The notes under the pieces were generated by a model, which made no database searches, had not been told where the DNA came from, and saw nothing but the letters and a program-made list of their open reading frames with translations. From positions 1-43,269 of the forward strand of contig JAHDHH010000035.1 in assembly GCA_020631405.1 (NCBI GenBank): 43,269 bases of DNA, written 5' to 3'. The DNA comes from Saprospiraceae bacterium (lineage in GTDB: Bacteria > Bacteroidota > Bacteroidia > Chitinophagales > Saprospiraceae). Each line of letters opens with the position of its first letter. The first letter of the stretch is position 1. Below are positions 34,421 to 43,269 of this stretch, in pieces. Both the position numbers and the translations under genes were made by a program.

Positions 34421-35497
34421 TTATAAATCTACGATAATGAGCCTTCGAGTAAACAACCGAGTACCCGCGGGGTCTATGATGGAGTACAAATAAGTCCCCT
34501 TTCGAGGATTTGGAATCTGAATAGTAAACTTACTAAGCATTTCCTCATGATTCAATGACCTTGTGTAGAGCTCCTTGCCGATGACATTGTACAGAGTAAA
34601 TTGATAATCACCTAAGTACGTAGAGTTTAGCAAGACATTGACCTTCCCATAGCTTGGATTAGGATAAAGTTGAAATTCTTCATCTTTGAGATTACATGGC
34701 CGATATCTGCTTCTGCCTAATACTTCTTCAAAGATTCTAACCCTTCTCACTTCGTCGCCATCCATGTCTGCTTTGGCAAGCAATACACCTCTGTAGCTAT
34801 TAAATATCTCGATAGTCTCCTTGGATGTCTTCACCTCTTTGACATCTAAGTAATGCAGTGGTAGCTGTATGGTTTTCTTCGATCTGTATGCTGTCAACTG
34901 TTCTAGACTAATCTGGTCAACAGATTTGACTGCAATTCCTAGTCTCGGTCCAAATCTAAAATTATACTCTTTACGACCACTTACTGTGATTGTCTTGGCA
35001 ATAGAAACAGTACAAACGAGGCTGTCATATTTCACTAGGTTGTCACCAATCAAGTCTGTCAGCGAAACTTCCCATGACTGCTCGATAGTATACTCTTCTT
35101 CAACTAAAGGAAACTTGACCAAGGCTTGCGGGCTGACATTTCGCATAACAGCCTTACCATATTGCTTAAAAAATGCCAATAACTCAGGCTCTTCTGCTAC
35201 TTGATACCCATTTTTCTCAACTAGGTATCCTTCTTTGGTAGTATCACCTAGACGAGCAATGATGCTTGACTCTTCCTTTTGAATCTTAAGTAAAGAAGCA
35301 CAAGATGCTCCCACTTTCGAAAAATCATAGGACTGGCTAGGCTTATTTGGGTTCAATAAAATACTTGGATAGTACTCTTCTACCATCCAAATACTATCAT
35401 TCTTATTGCTCAAATTAATTCCGTGGACCATACTCTGGCCTATTGCATTACTTGCAAGAATTACTAGGATGATATGGAGGGTTATACGCTTAATCAC
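34421..35497 (-). CDS. T9SS-sorted secreted protein of unknown function
   Basis: This protein of about 358 residues is probably exported. GTG 35497 is preferred as the start: it overlaps the ABC transporter stop (GTGATTAA) and gives a compact signal peptide, IKRITLHIILVILASNAIGQ. The longest frame (from 35557) would overlap the transporter gene by 68 bases and place a hydrophilic stretch before the signal. The C-terminal 80 residues form a T9SS type A sorting domain (EEFQLYPNPSYGK, YNVIGKELYTRSL, KGTYLYSI). The middle part has no recognised domain. It is the last gene of the long minus-strand operon. Confidence 0.78.
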   Translation of the reverse strand: MIKRITLHIILVILASNAIGQSMVHGINLSNKNDSIWMVEEYYPSILLNPNKPSQSYDFSKVGASCASLLKIQKEESSIIARLGDTTKEGYLVEKNGYQVAEEPELLAFFKQYGKAVMRNVSPQALVKFPLVEEEYTIEQSWEVSLTDLIGDNLVKYDSLVCTVSIAKTITVSGRKEYNFRFGPRLGIAVKSVDQISLEQLTAYRSKKTIQLPLHYLDVKEVKTSKETIEIFNSYRGVLLAKADMDGDEVRRVRIFEEVLGRSRYRPCNLKDEEFQLYPNPSYGKVNVLLNSTYLGDYQFTLYNVIGKELYTRSLNHEEMLSKFTIQIPNPRKGTYLYSIIDPAGTRLFTRRLIIVDL

Positions 35498-37295
35498 TTT
35501 TAGTTTGGAGGCTGATGTAATGAGCATAGATTTCACTTGACTCAAGCAACTCTTCATGGTTGCCGATGCCTACTATCCTTCCTTGGTCTAAGACAATGAT
35601 CCTATCTGCATACATAATAGTGGACATCCGATGTGCTATGACTATACTAGTCCTTCCTTCCATCGCTGTTCTGAGTGCTTCAGTTACTCTGCGTTCTGCC
35701 TCTGGGTCTAGTGCTGAAGTAGGCTCATCAAGGAGTATGATAGGAGGATTAGAGAGCAATGCTCTTGAGATTGAGATTCGTTGTTTTTCACCACCGCTAA
35801 ATTTATTGCCGCGTTCTCCTACATTCGCTTGGTACCCATCTGGATTACCCTGGATAAATTGATCAGCAAAAGCCTTAGCTGCTGCAGCTTTGACTTCCTC
35901 TTGGTCAAATTGATCTCTTCCGAATCTGATATTATCACCAACTGAAGCATTGTACAGGAAGGCATCTTGGGTCACCCACCCTATTTGCTTTCTGACCTCT
36001 TGATTCGGAATGTCAACAATGGACTGATTGTCAATATGTATACTTCCTGCTGTCGGGTGATAAAACTTTAACAACAGCTTAGTGAACGTACTCTTTCCCG
36101 ACCCTGAAGCTCCAACAAGGGCGATTTTTTCTCCTTTCTGGATCGTTAAGTCAATATCTCTCAATGCATAATCATCACTGTTCGGATACTTAAAACTCAT
36201 CTGTTCGAACCTAATCTCTTTGCTAAAATCAAATGTGACGCTACCTGATGAAGTCGAATCCTGCTCGTCTGCCTCTTCCATGATCTGCTCGATACGTTCG
36301 GCAGCAGCCATCCCTTTCTGAACATTGAAATAGGTATTGCTCAAGGACTTACTTGGCTCTATGACATTGTAAAAGGCAAAAATAAAGGCAAAAAAGACCT
36401 CAGGAGATATCTGTGACTTGAATACTAAGTGGCTACCATAGTAAAGCACTATGATTACAACACCTACACCCAATACCTCTGACATTGGGGATGACAAATC
36501 TTTTCGCCTAAGCAAGGCTGTCATCATACCGCGGTACTTATTATTATAATGTTCGAACTTCTCTTTCCAGACTGATTCTACATTGTAGGCCTTGATGACC
36601 GGCATCCCTGTGATAGATTCGTCAACGATACTTGTAATATGGCCAAGTGACTCTTGGACATCTTTTGATTGGTGTTTAAGCTTTCTAGATATGGTGCTAA
36701 TCACGAGTCCTGATACAATCATCAGAATAAACACAAAAACTGTTAACCCAGGATGGATATAGAGCATGAACCCAATACTCCCTATAATCAACAAGGGATC
36801 CTTAAATATCGCTTGCACAAATTGTAAGATGCTCATTTCCACTTCCATGACATCGGCTGTCATCTTAGTGATGAGTGTTCCTTTTTTCTCATCTGTAAAG
36901 TAGTCAGTTGGGAGTGACATATACTTATCAAACAACCCACTTCTAATATCCCTTACTATCCCATTTCTGACCGGGGTGATATAGTACCTTGCCATATACC
37001 TAAAGAGGTTTTTTAAGAAGATGGCTCCAGCTATACCTATACAGACAAAGATCAGGGCTGTTTCCTTGTCGTAAGTTTGGAGGATGTCAATAAAGATGTT
37101 TTTAGCTTGGTCTATGACGTTGCCTGATTCTACTCTTTTGGGAGCTTCTCGTTCGAATAAGATCTGAAAAAATGGAATAATCATAGGAATACTAGCAACT
37201 GTAAATACAGCCATTAGCACATAGCAAATGATACTGGCATACACATACCTGCTATAATCTTTAAGTCGAGAAATAAGACTTAAGAAAGTCGACAT
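35490..37295 (-). CDS. MsbA-like ABC exporter (membrane and ATPase domains fused)
   Basis: This 601-residue half-transporter works as a homodimer that flips lipids or exports hydrophobic compounds across the inner membrane. About six membrane segments fill residues 15-320. The ATPase has Walker A GASGSGKST (about 392-400), signature FSGGEKQR (about 500), Walker B IILLDEPTSALD and an H-loop IVIAHRMSTI. It lies 31 bases after accC, in the fatty-acid operon. A lipid-related substrate is plausible but not shown. Confidence 0.92.
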   Translation of the reverse strand: MSTFLSLISRLKDYSRYVYASIICYVLMAVFTVASIPMIIPFFQILFEREAPKRVESGNVIDQAKNIFIDILQTYDKETALIFVCIGIAGAIFLKNLFRYMARYYITPVRNGIVRDIRSGLFDKYMSLPTDYFTDEKKGTLITKMTADVMEVEMSILQFVQAIFKDPLLIIGSIGFMLYIHPGLTVFVFILMIVSGLVISTISRKLKHQSKDVQESLGHITSIVDESITGMPVIKAYNVESVWKEKFEHYNNKYRGMMTALLRRKDLSSPMSEVLGVGVVIIVLYYGSHLVFKSQISPEVFFAFIFAFYNVIEPSKSLSNTYFNVQKGMAAAERIEQIMEEADEQDSTSSGSVTFDFSKEIRFEQMSFKYPNSDDYALRDIDLTIQKGEKIALVGASGSGKSTFTKLLLKFYHPTAGSIHIDNQSIVDIPNQEVRKQIGWVTQDAFLYNASVGDNIRFGRDQFDQEEVKAAAAKAFADQFIQGNPDGYQANVGERGNKFSGGEKQRISISRALLSNPPIILLDEPTSALDPEAERRVTEALRTAMEGRTSIVIAHRMSTIMYADRIIVLDQGRIVGIGNHEELLESSEIYAHYISLQTKSD

Positions 37296-37326
37296 CCAAT
37301 GGTTTTATTGACTAATCTATGTAACG

Positions 37327-38679
37327 TTAAGAATCTGATTCTTCTTTTAACACAAAGTCATTTAAAAAGCCAGTATTGAAATTTCCGTTGATAAAGTCCT
37401 CATCTTCCATCAACTGCTTGTGGAATGGGACAGTGGTCTTAATCCCTTCTACGATAAATTCATTAAGGGCTCTTTTCATCTTCCTGATACACTCTTCTCT
37501 AGTCTGCGCCTTGCAGATGAGCTTTGCAATCATAGAATCATAATACGGTGGCACGGTATATCCCGCATAGACATGGGTATCTACTCTCACACCTTGACCT
37601 TTGGCACTATGGAATGATGTAATCTTTCCTGGATTAGGTCTAAAATCATTGAACGGATCCTCAGCATTAATCCTACACTCCATGGCATGCATTTTTGGAA
37701 AGTAGTTCTTCCCATCTATCTTTTCTCCTGCTGCTACTTTGATTTGCTCTTTGATCAAGTCATGATCGATTACCTCTTCTGTGACTGGGTGCTCTACTTG
37801 GATTCTAGTATTCATCTCCATGAAGTAGAAGTTTCTATGCTTATCTACAAGAAACTCGACTGTACCGACACCTTCGTAGTTGATTGACTTACCAGCTGCA
37901 ATGGCTGCTTCTCCCATTTTTTTCCTCAATGAAGGAGTCATAAATGGTGAAGGACACTCCTCTACTAACTTCTGGTGCCTTCTTTGGATTGAACAATCTC
38001 TCTCAGATAGGTGTACAACATTACCATGCTGGTCACCTACTATTTGAAATTCAATATGACGCGGCTCTTCTATGAATTTTTCCATGTAGATACCGTCATT
38101 GGTAAACGAAGCCTTGGCTTCTGCCCTAGCTTTTTCCCACTCTCCTTCTAGCTTTTCTGGATCCCAGACTATCCTCATCCCTTTACCTCCACCTCCAGCA
38201 GTTGCTTTTAAGATGACAGGGTAACCTATTTCTTCTGCTTGCTTAAGTGCATCAGGTGTATTAGTCAAGAGACCTCCAGACCCAGGTACTACTGGGACAT
38301 TAGCCTTGATCATTGTATCTTTTGCTGTGATCTTGTCACCCATCTTTCTGATCATGTCTGCCGATGGTCCAATGAATTTGACACCGTACTCTGTGCAGAT
38401 TTCTGCAAACTCTGCATTCTCAGCTAAGAATCCATAACCTGGATGTATAGCATCTGCATTAGTGATCTCTACTGCAGCCATAATCTTTGGCACACTAAGA
38501 TAACTTTCTGCTGAGCTTGGCGGCCCAATGCACACTGCTTCATCAGCGAATCGTACATGTAAACTTTCTCGATCTGCGGTAGAATAGACAGCAACAGTCT
38601 TAATGCCCATCTCCTTACATGTACGTATGATACGTAGAGCTATTTCTCCTCTATTTGCAATCAGTATTTTCTGAAACAT
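37327..38679 (-). CDS. accC: Acetyl-CoA carboxylase, biotin carboxylase subunit
   Basis: This 450-residue ATP-grasp enzyme carboxylates biotin on AccB with bicarbonate and ATP, the first step of fatty-acid synthesis. It starts [22 protein letters not shown]. The ATP loop is [14 protein letters not shown], the catalytic region is [14 protein letters not shown], and the C-terminal part has [18 protein letters not shown]. The length is normal. It lies 30 bases after accB. Confidence 0.97.
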   Translation of the reverse strand: MFQKILIANRGEIALRIIRTCKEMGIKTVAVYSTADRESLHVRFADEAVCIGPPSSAESYLSVPKIMAAVEITNADAIHPGYGFLAENAEFAEICTEYGVKFIGPSADMIRKMGDKITAKDTMIKANVPVVPGSGGLLTNTPDALKQAEEIGYPVILKATAGGGGKGMRIVWDPEKLEGEWEKARAEAKASFTNDGIYMEKFIEEPRHIEFQIVGDQHGNVVHLSERDCSIQRRHQKLVEECPSPFMTPSLRKKMGEAAIAAGKSINYEGVGTVEFLVDKHRNFYFMEMNTRIQVEHPVTEEVIDHDLIKEQIKVAAGEKIDGKNYFPKMHAMECRINAEDPFNDFRPNPGKITSFHSAKGQGVRVDTHVYAGYTVPPYYDSMIAKLICKAQTREECIRKMKRALNEFIVEGIKTTVPFHKQLMEDEDFINGNFNTGFLNDFVLKEESDS

Positions 38680-38709
38680 CGTTTCTTATTTTATTGACCT
38701 GAGCTATGA

Positions 38710-39213
38710 TTAGCTAGGGTCTACAAGGAATAGTACTTTATCATATTCCACTGGATTGGAATCTTCTACTAACACTTGAACTATAGTACCTGCTACTTCA
38801 CTCTCTATTTCATTAAATAGTTTCATTGCTTCTACTATGCAGACTACTTCTCCTACCTCTACTCTATCTCCAACTTTTTTGTAAGCTGGCTTATCAGGTG
38901 ATGCAGATCTATAGAATGTGCCGACGATTGGCGATTTGATTTCTAATAAATTACTTGTACTAGTGGCATCAGCACTTGGTGCTGCCGCCTTAGCAGCTGC
39001 AGCTGGAGCCTCTGGTGCAGCGACTGGTGGTTGGGCAGCAGGAGCCGCAAGTTGTTGACTAGGCATTGCGATCATTTGAGGAGCATACTTCCCTCCTTTA
39101 GCGTAAGCCTCTGTTCTTATTGTCAAATCTACCTTCTCAGTTGTCATTTTAAACTCTGATAAGTTAGACTTAGACACGAGTTTTATGAGATCTTGTATTT
39201 CTTTAAAAGTCAT
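38710..39213 (-). CDS. accB: Acetyl-CoA carboxylase biotin carboxyl carrier protein
   Basis: This 167-residue protein carries biotin on K131 in the [10 protein letters not shown] motif. An N-terminal helical part (1-35) is joined by an alanine/proline-rich linker (about 56-80) to the biotinyl domain (about 88-167). It shuttles CO2 between AccC and the carboxyltransferase. It starts 2 bases after the efp stop, so the genes are tightly coupled. Confidence 0.96.
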   Translation of the reverse strand: MTFKEIQDLIKLVSKSNLSEFKMTTEKVDLTIRTEAYAKGGKYAPQMIAMPSQQLAAPAAQPPVAAPEAPAAAAKAAAPSADATSTSNLLEIKSPIVGTFYRSASPDKPAYKKVGDRVEVGEVVCIVEAMKLFNEIESEVAGTIVQVLVEDSNPVEYDKVLFLVDPS

Positions 39214-39215
39214 AT

Positions 39216-39782
39216 CTATTTATTTACTCTTTCTACGTAGTTTCCTGTTCTTGTGTCAATCTTAACCTTGTCACCTTCTTTGATGAAGAGTGGTACTCTT
39301 ACCTCAGCACCAGTGACTAATTTAGCTGGCTTGGTAGCATTAGTTGCTGTGTCTCCTTTGACTCCTGGCTCAGTATAAGTAATCTCCATAACTACATACT
39401 GTGGCATATCTAATGTTAGTGGCACTCCTTTGTCAGCATGGAAGAGTATTTCTACATTCGACCCTTCTAACAACAATCCAGGATTGTCTATCAACTCTTC
39501 ATTGATTGCTGCTTGCTCAAATGTCTCATTATCCATGAAGTGATAACCTGTATCGTCATTATAAAGAAACTGATATTTCTTTCTTTCTACTCTGACAATA
39601 TCTATCTTATGACTGGAAGGTATTGTTTGGTCTACCACCTTTCCTGTAGTTAGACTCTTTAATTTCATTCTTACAAATGCAGGACCTTTTCCTGGTTTGA
39701 CATGTAGAAATTCGACCACCGAATAGACATCATTACTGTGATTCAAACACAATCCATTTCTAATTTCTGATGCTGATCCCAT
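39216..39782 (-). CDS. efp: Translation elongation factor P
   Basis: This 188-residue protein helps ribosomes pass polyproline stretches. Its three beta-barrel domains are complete. The tip lysine is K32 in KPGKGPAF, the residue modified in many bacteria. No EpmA or EpmB gene is in the window. A -7 box (TATATTTG at 39815-39808) precedes it, so it can be transcribed independently of fabH. Confidence 0.96.
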   Translation of the reverse strand: MGSASEIRNGLCLNHSNDVYSVVEFLHVKPGKGPAFVRMKLKSLTTGKVVDQTIPSSHKIDIVRVERKKYQFLYNDDTGYHFMDNETFEQAAINEELIDNPGLLLEGSNVEILFHADKGVPLTLDMPQYVVMEITYTEPGVKGDTATNATKPAKLVTGAEVRVPLFIKEGDKVKIDTRTGNYVERVNK

Positions 39783-39807
39783 CTTTTAAATTAATTGTTA
39801 ATTAACG

Positions 39808-39836
39808 CAAATATAGACAATCAATCGAATGATTGT
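39808..39836 (-). promoter_or_regulatory. efp promoter candidate with adjoining dyad
   Basis: On the minus strand TATATTTG (39815-39808) is an exact -7 box about 26 bases before the efp start. Immediately upstream ACAATCA (39817-39823) and TGATTGT (39830-39836) form a 7-bp perfect dyad with a 6-base loop. The dyad may end fabH transcripts or bind a regulator at the promoter. Confidence 0.42.
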
Positions 39837-39849
39837 TAAAAGCTTACTG

Positions 39850-40851
39850 CTAAGATTGCAAAGAACCATCGTAGGCCCAAGTCAGATAGATGGAACCCCA
39901 AGTAAAGCCACCCCCAAATGCTGTAAGAATTATCTTGTCTCCTGGCCTTAACTGTGACTCATATTCATTGATACACAGTGGCAGAGTCCCCGCGGTTGTA
40001 TTACCTAGCAACTCTATGTTGTTCATCACTTTCTCTAGTGGGAAGTCTAATTGGCTAGCTACTGTATTGATGATCCTCATATTGGCTTGATGCGGGACTA
40101 CCCATGTCACATCATCATTAGTTAGGCCATTTCTGCCCATGACCTCTTTCACAGTAGAAGACATCCCTTGTACTGCTCTTTTGAATACAGGTCCACCATT
40201 CTGATAGACAAGGTGCTCTCTAGAGTCTAGGGTCTCTTGAGAAGTAGGCTTGCGGCTGCCTCCAGCTCTGGCAACTAAGAAGTCAACCCCACTTCCATCA
40301 GCCTTGAGTTCTGCATCAATAATACCGTAGTCGTCATGAGCCTCTAGCAACACTGCTCCAAGACCATCTCCAAATATCACACAAGTAGTCCTATCTGTAT
40401 AGTCTATAATACTCGACATCACGTCTCCACCAACTATGATCACTTTCTTATAGGTGCCTGTCTCTATAAACTTAGACCCAGTATGCAAGGCATATAAAAA
40501 CCCCGAACAAGCCGCTGATATATCAAATCCAAATGCATTAGTTGCTCCGACTTTTAATGCTATTTGATTGGCACTATCCGGAAAGACATAGTCTCCAGTA
40601 ATCGTAGCACAGATAATCAGATCGACTTCCTTAGGGTCAGTACCAGATTTTTCTAATAATTTAGAAACTGCTTTTTCTCCCATGTAAGACAATCCTAGTC
40701 CCTTCTTTAATATCCTTCTTTCCCTAATTCCCGTCCTTGAATATATCCATTCATCAGACGTCTCTACCATCTTTTCCAAGTCAAAATTGGTCAATTTATC
40801 TTCTGGAACAAATCCTGCTACTGCCGTAATGGCTGCCTTTTGCTTTGACAT
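39850..40851 (-). CDS. fabH: 3-oxoacyl-ACP synthase III
   Basis: This enzyme condenses acetyl-CoA (or another primer) with malonyl-ACP to start fatty-acid chains. It has 333 residues. The catalytic triad is C115 (ISAACSGFLYAL), H254 (VPHQANMRI) and N284 (GNTTAGTLPL). The full thiolase fold is present. It heads the cluster fabH-efp-accB-accC. The rpmF and DUF177 genes often found upstream are absent here; a divergent DEAD-box helicase gene takes their place. Confidence 0.96.
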   Translation of the reverse strand: MSKQKAAITAVAGFVPEDKLTNFDLEKMVETSDEWIYSRTGIRERRILKKGLGLSYMGEKAVSKLLEKSGTDPKEVDLIICATITGDYVFPDSANQIALKVGATNAFGFDISAACSGFLYALHTGSKFIETGTYKKVIIVGGDVMSSIIDYTDRTTCVIFGDGLGAVLLEAHDDYGIIDAELKADGSGVDFLVARAGGSRKPTSQETLDSREHLVYQNGGPVFKRAVQGMSSTVKEVMGRNGLTNDDVTWVVPHQANMRIINTVASQLDFPLEKVMNNIELLGNTTAGTLPLCINEYESQLRPGDKIILTAFGGGFTWGSIYLTWAYDGSLQS

Positions 40852-40871
40852 AGTATGAGTTTAGTTTAGAT

Positions 40872-40895
40872 GTTCTTTTCGAACGCCTTGCAAGG
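40872..40895. promoter_or_regulatory. Two adjacent inverted repeats in the fabH leader
   Basis: GTTC-ttttc-GAAC (40872-40884) lies beside the perfect palindrome CCTTGCAAGG (40886-40895). Both are within 45 bases of the fabH start. A -7 box TAAATTTG (minus strand, 40957-40950) lies further upstream, so the dyads would be in the leader. They may be regulator sites for fatty-acid genes or a small RNA structure. Confidence 0.33.
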
Positions 40896-41033
40896 TAAAA
40901 AAAAAGGGATAAGTTCACTACAGACTTTTGCATACATTTATATTAAATCCAAATTTACAACTACACTCCGATGCTTTACTTTGGATAATCACCACATCCA
41001 AAAAGTCAAAAAGTTAAAGTCAATAAATAAGCC

Positions 41034-41041
41034 TACTTTTG
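41034..41041 (+). promoter_or_regulatory. -7 box (TACTTTTG) of the DEAD-box helicase gene
   Basis: TACTTTTG matches TAnnTTTG exactly and lies 23 bases before the TTG start. This implies a short leader of about 17 bases. Confidence 0.45.
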
Positions 41042-41064
41042 CACCTCATTAGATATTATATACC

Positions 41065-42600
41065 TTGCCGACATTCAAATCCTTAGGACTTTCTGCCAAT
41101 ATATTAAAAGTGTTAGACGAATTAGGTTTCGAGACACCTACTGACATTCAGACTCAGTCTATTCCCCAATTGATTACAGGTCACAAAGACTTCATTGGAC
41201 TAGCTCAGACTGGGACAGGTAAGACTGCAGCCTTTGGCCTACCCTTACTAGAGCAGATCAATCCTGCAGATGATTCGACGCAGGGTCTCATCTTAGCACC
41301 TACTAGGGAATTGGGAAGACAGATAGCTGAGCAACTTGCCATATTCAGTAAGTATATGGATAGAGTCAACGTCCTGCCTGTCTACGGAGGAGCAGCTATA
41401 TCTAACCAAATCAAGGCCCTCAGGAAGCCACAACACATCATCATTGCAACGCCAGGAAGGCTAATCGACCTGATTGGAAGAAAGGCTATCAAACTCGGTA
41501 ACTTGAGGTTCCTAGTACTGGATGAGGCTGATGAAATGCTCAATATGGGATTCAAGGAGGATATTGATGAAATACTCAATTATACTCCAGAAGATAAATT
41601 GACTTGGTTGTTTTCGGCAACTATGCCGCCACAAATCAAGAAAATAGTCAACAAGTATATGGTCGAGCCTGTAGAGGTCAAGGTCAATACTCAAAATAAG
41701 GTTAACAAAAACATAGAACACCTCTACACTGTAGTCAGAGGTAGGGATAAGTCGGAGGCGCTGAAGCGATTCCTAGACATGGATAGTGAGATGAGAGGTG
41801 TGGTCTTCTGTAGGACTAGAAGAGATACGCAAGAGCTTGCAGAGTTATTATTACAATATAACTACAAGGCAGATGCCTTACACGGAGACCTTTCGCAAGC
41901 GCAGAGAGATAGAGTGATGTCAAGATTTAAGAATAAGTCTCTCCAAGTACTGATTGCTACAGATGTGGCGGCTAGAGGTATTGATGTGAATGACTTGACC
42001 CATGTCTTTCATTATACTCTTCCAGATGATGAGGAGTATTATACCCACAGAAGTGGAAGGACAGCAAGGGCTGGTAAGAAGGGAGCATCGATATCATTTA
42101 TCAGCAACAAAGAAGGCTACAGGATTAAAAGGCTTGAAAAGGCGCTAGGTATTGAGTTTAACAAACTAGAAATCCCAAGTGGAGAGGATATCGCTAAAAT
42201 CAGAATCGAAAACTGGTGTAAAGGCATACTCGACACACCTGCCAACCAAGCCAAAGTATACGAAGGCATCAAGGATCAAGCTTACTTGCTCTTCGGCAAT
42301 CTGAGTAAGGAAGAACTTATCGCAAAGCTTGTCAGTAATGAGCTCAAGCAATTCGAACAAACTACAAATGACGACCTCAATGCATCTGCTGGTAGAGAAG
42401 AGAGAGGTGGTGGTAGAGATCGTGGAGGTAGAGGCAGAGGTAGGGATCGTGGAAGAGGTCGAAGTGGTGGTGGCAGAAGTGGTGGCAGAAATAGCAGCGG
42501 TGGTAGTGGCAGAGATCGTCGAAAAGGAGGCAGTGGATCATCTGAGGCGCCATCTAAGCGAAGAAAGGTCAGTAAGAAGAAGAAATATTTCTCCAAGTAG
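41065..42600 (+). CDS. DEAD-box RNA helicase with RGG-type tail
   Basis: This 511-residue ATP-dependent RNA helicase carries the Q motif GFETPTDIQ, motif I AQTGTGKT (47-54), PTRELGRQ, DEAD (153-156), SAT, ATDVAARGID and HRSGRTARAG. After the two RecA-like domains (about 1-365) comes a helical part and then a low-complexity tail (about 440-511) rich in Arg, Gly and Asp, ending in a lysine-rich stretch. Such tails bind RNA nonspecifically in cold-shock helicases. The start is a TTG at 41065; no ATG in frame lies upstream after the promoter. Frames on the other strand in the tail are shadows of its repeats. Confidence 0.95.
   Translation: MPTFKSLGLSANILKVLDELGFETPTDIQTQSIPQLITGHKDFIGLAQTGTGKTAAFGLPLLEQINPADDSTQGLILAPTRELGRQIAEQLAIFSKYMDRVNVLPVYGGAAISNQIKALRKPQHIIIATPGRLIDLIGRKAIKLGNLRFLVLDEADEMLNMGFKEDIDEILNYTPEDKLTWLFSATMPPQIKKIVNKYMVEPVEVKVNTQNKVNKNIEHLYTVVRGRDKSEALKRFLDMDSEMRGVVFCRTRRDTQELAELLLQYNYKADALHGDLSQAQRDRVMSRFKNKSLQVLIATDVAARGIDVNDLTHVFHYTLPDDEEYYTHRSGRTARAGKKGASISFISNKEGYRIKRLEKALGIEFNKLEIPSGEDIAKIRIENWCKGILDTPANQAKVYEGIKDQAYLLFGNLSKEELIAKLVSNELKQFEQTTNDDLNASAGREERGGGRDRGGRGRGRDRGRGRSGGGRSGGRNSSGGSGRDRRKGGSGSSEAPSKRRKVSKKKKYFSK
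42403..42540 (+). repeat. Low-complexity GGT/AGA-rich stretch coding the RGG tail
   Basis: This is an imperfect run of GGTGGT, AGAGGT and GATCGT units inside the helicase gene. It encodes Arg-Gly and Arg-Asp repeats. Such sequence is prone to length change by slippage. It creates long open frames in other phases with no biological support. Confidence 0.7.
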
Positions 42601-42670
42601 GAACCATTCTACAGTTGAATTGGTATGAGTTGTATAACTATTTTTATAACTCAAAAAACTAATCAAACTA

Positions 42671-43141
42671 ATGGGTTTATTTTCATTTATTAAAGGTGCA
42701 GGTAAGAAATTATTCGGTAGGAAGGAAGCTGCTCCTGCAACATCAGCTGCTCCTGCATTAGAACTTAGTAAGACTGACTTACTCAAGCAAGAAGTAGAAA
42801 GACTAGGAATCCCGGTCAGCAATCTCAACGTAGAAGTATCTGAAATGGTCACTGTGTCTGGTAATACTGAAACTAATGCAGACAGAGAAAAGATCATCCT
42901 AGCAATGGGTAATATCGACTGTGTAGGATGTGTAGAAGACAATATCTCAGTGGCCAATCCTGAGCCTGAAGCTACATTCCATGTAGTTGAAGCTGGTGAC
43001 TCACTTTCTATGATTTCTAAGAAGGTCTATGGTGACCCAATGAAATACAATACCATATTTGAAGCTAACAGACCAATGCTTGAGCATCCTGATAAAATTT
43101 ACCCAGGACAAACATTGAGAATACCAGTGTTGAATGCGTAA
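42671..43141 (+). CDS. BON-LysM protein (YgaU/Kbp-like)
   Basis: This 156-residue protein starts with an amphipathic helix (MGLFSFIKGAGKKLFG). It has a BON domain (about 33-95) and a C-terminal LysM domain (about 103-153, HVVEAGDSLSMISKKVYGDP and KIYPGQTLRIP). The E. coli relative YgaU/Kbp binds potassium in the cytoplasm. No signal peptide is present, so the same location is likely. The BON end reads IDCVGCVEDNIS, which places two cysteines as CxxC where other members usually lack them. It is followed by a strong terminator. Confidence 0.9.
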   Translation: MGLFSFIKGAGKKLFGRKEAAPATSAAPALELSKTDLLKQEVERLGIPVSNLNVEVSEMVTVSGNTETNADREKIILAMGNIDCVGCVEDNISVANPEPEATFHVVEAGDSLSMISKKVYGDPMKYNTIFEANRPMLEHPDKIYPGQTLRIPVLNA

Positions 43142-43167
43142 GTATCATCACTTGATAACGAAATTGG

Positions 43168-43196
43168 AAAGGGGAGCTTATGATGCTCCCTTTTTT
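43168..43196. terminator. Bidirectional rho-independent terminator
   Basis: GGGAGC (43172-43177) and GCTCCC (43185-43190) pair around a TTATGAT loop, with AAA(G) before and TTTTTT after. It lies between the LysM gene and a convergent minus-strand gene and can serve both. Confidence 0.9.
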
Positions 43197-43210
43197 ATTG
43201 TTATTACCTC

Positions 43211-43269
43211 CTATCTTACCACCACCTTAGCCTGCCAAACCTGCTGACCTCGCCTTCCTTTCAGAATAT
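43211..43269 (-). CDS. C-terminal end of a probable T9SS cargo protein (partial)
   Basis: The minus strand from the window edge encodes ILKGRRGQQVWQAKVVVR then TAG (43213-43211). This has the look of the last strands of a T9SS type A sorting domain (G-xx-V-x-x-KVVVR ending). The rest of the gene lies beyond the window. The short length limits certainty, but the terminator placement and composition support a real gene end. Confidence 0.6.
   Translation of the reverse strand, partial: ILKGRRGQQVWQAKVVVR

Noticed and set aside
42282..42957. Several long frames on both strands around the helicase tail (42282-42596, 42329-42628, 42538-42957)
   Set aside because: They are shadows of the repetitive Arg/Gly codons and of the LysM gene; their products are low-complexity and unlike real proteins.
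1..43269. CRISPR arrays, insertion sequences, prophage or integrative element
   Set aside because: No regularly spaced repeats, transposase, integrase or phage structural genes are visible; the tRNA gene has no duplicated 3' end nearby.

Overview
The window looks like chromosomal DNA from a member of the Bacteroidota, probably a free-living aquatic relative of the Saprospiria or Cytophagia. Three lines of evidence support this. Several proteins end in type IX secretion (T9SS) sorting domains. Many start regions carry the Bacteroidota -7 promoter box TAnnTTTG. The order fabH-efp-accB-accC and the H-NOX/hybrid kinase/LytTR set are also typical of the phylum. I see no prophage, insertion sequence, integron or CRISPR array. 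The exact taxon cannot be fixed from the sequence alone.

Layout. 1-146 (-) is the 5' part of tmRNA (ssrA), cut by the window edge. 430-2868 (+) is a DtxR-family regulator with a metal ABC importer that has a binding protein and an ATPase but no permease. 2852-6517 holds a Rieske lipoprotein, an O-methyltransferase/CoA-binding pair, proline dehydrogenase and shikimate dehydrogenase. 6582-8879 (-) is a polyprenyl-phosphate sugar transferase with a lipoprotein. Then come tRNA-Arg(CCU), a rhomboid protease and a small conserved protein. 10879-16573 (+) is a tightly overlapping three-gene operon: a GT-C-like membrane protein carrying NTF2-like and FxLYD-like domains, an Ig-like lipoprotein, and a membrane-anchored GH5-like hydrolase. 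A clear terminator ends it. 16909-18921 (+) encodes a TPR plus outer-membrane beta-barrel protein resembling the PgaA/PelB class of polysaccharide porins. Together these look like an uncharacterised envelope or exopolysaccharide assembly and export locus.

18924-22808 (-) is a receiver/FIST/hybrid-kinase operon. FIST proteins include the nitric-oxide sensor NosP. 23041-26106 (-) is an MbnP-like T9SS cargo followed by two di-heme MbnH/MauG/CcpA-type enzymes. 26207-29892 (-) is a canonical H-NOX/hybrid kinase/LytTR regulator operon. Two candidate NO-sensing phosphorelays therefore flank a copper/kynurenine-type module, next to a putative exopolysaccharide locus. NO control of biofilm by H-NOX and NosP is known in other bacteria; the link here is inferred from position only.

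29969-43269 is mostly housekeeping: dNTP triphosphohydrolase, CBS-pair protein, S9 peptidase, a long minus-strand operon (fabH, efp, accB, accC, MsbA-like ABC exporter, T9SS-sorted protein), a DEAD-box helicase with an RGG-type tail, a BON-LysM protein with a strong terminator, and the last 18 codons of a minus-strand gene that probably encodes another T9SS cargo.
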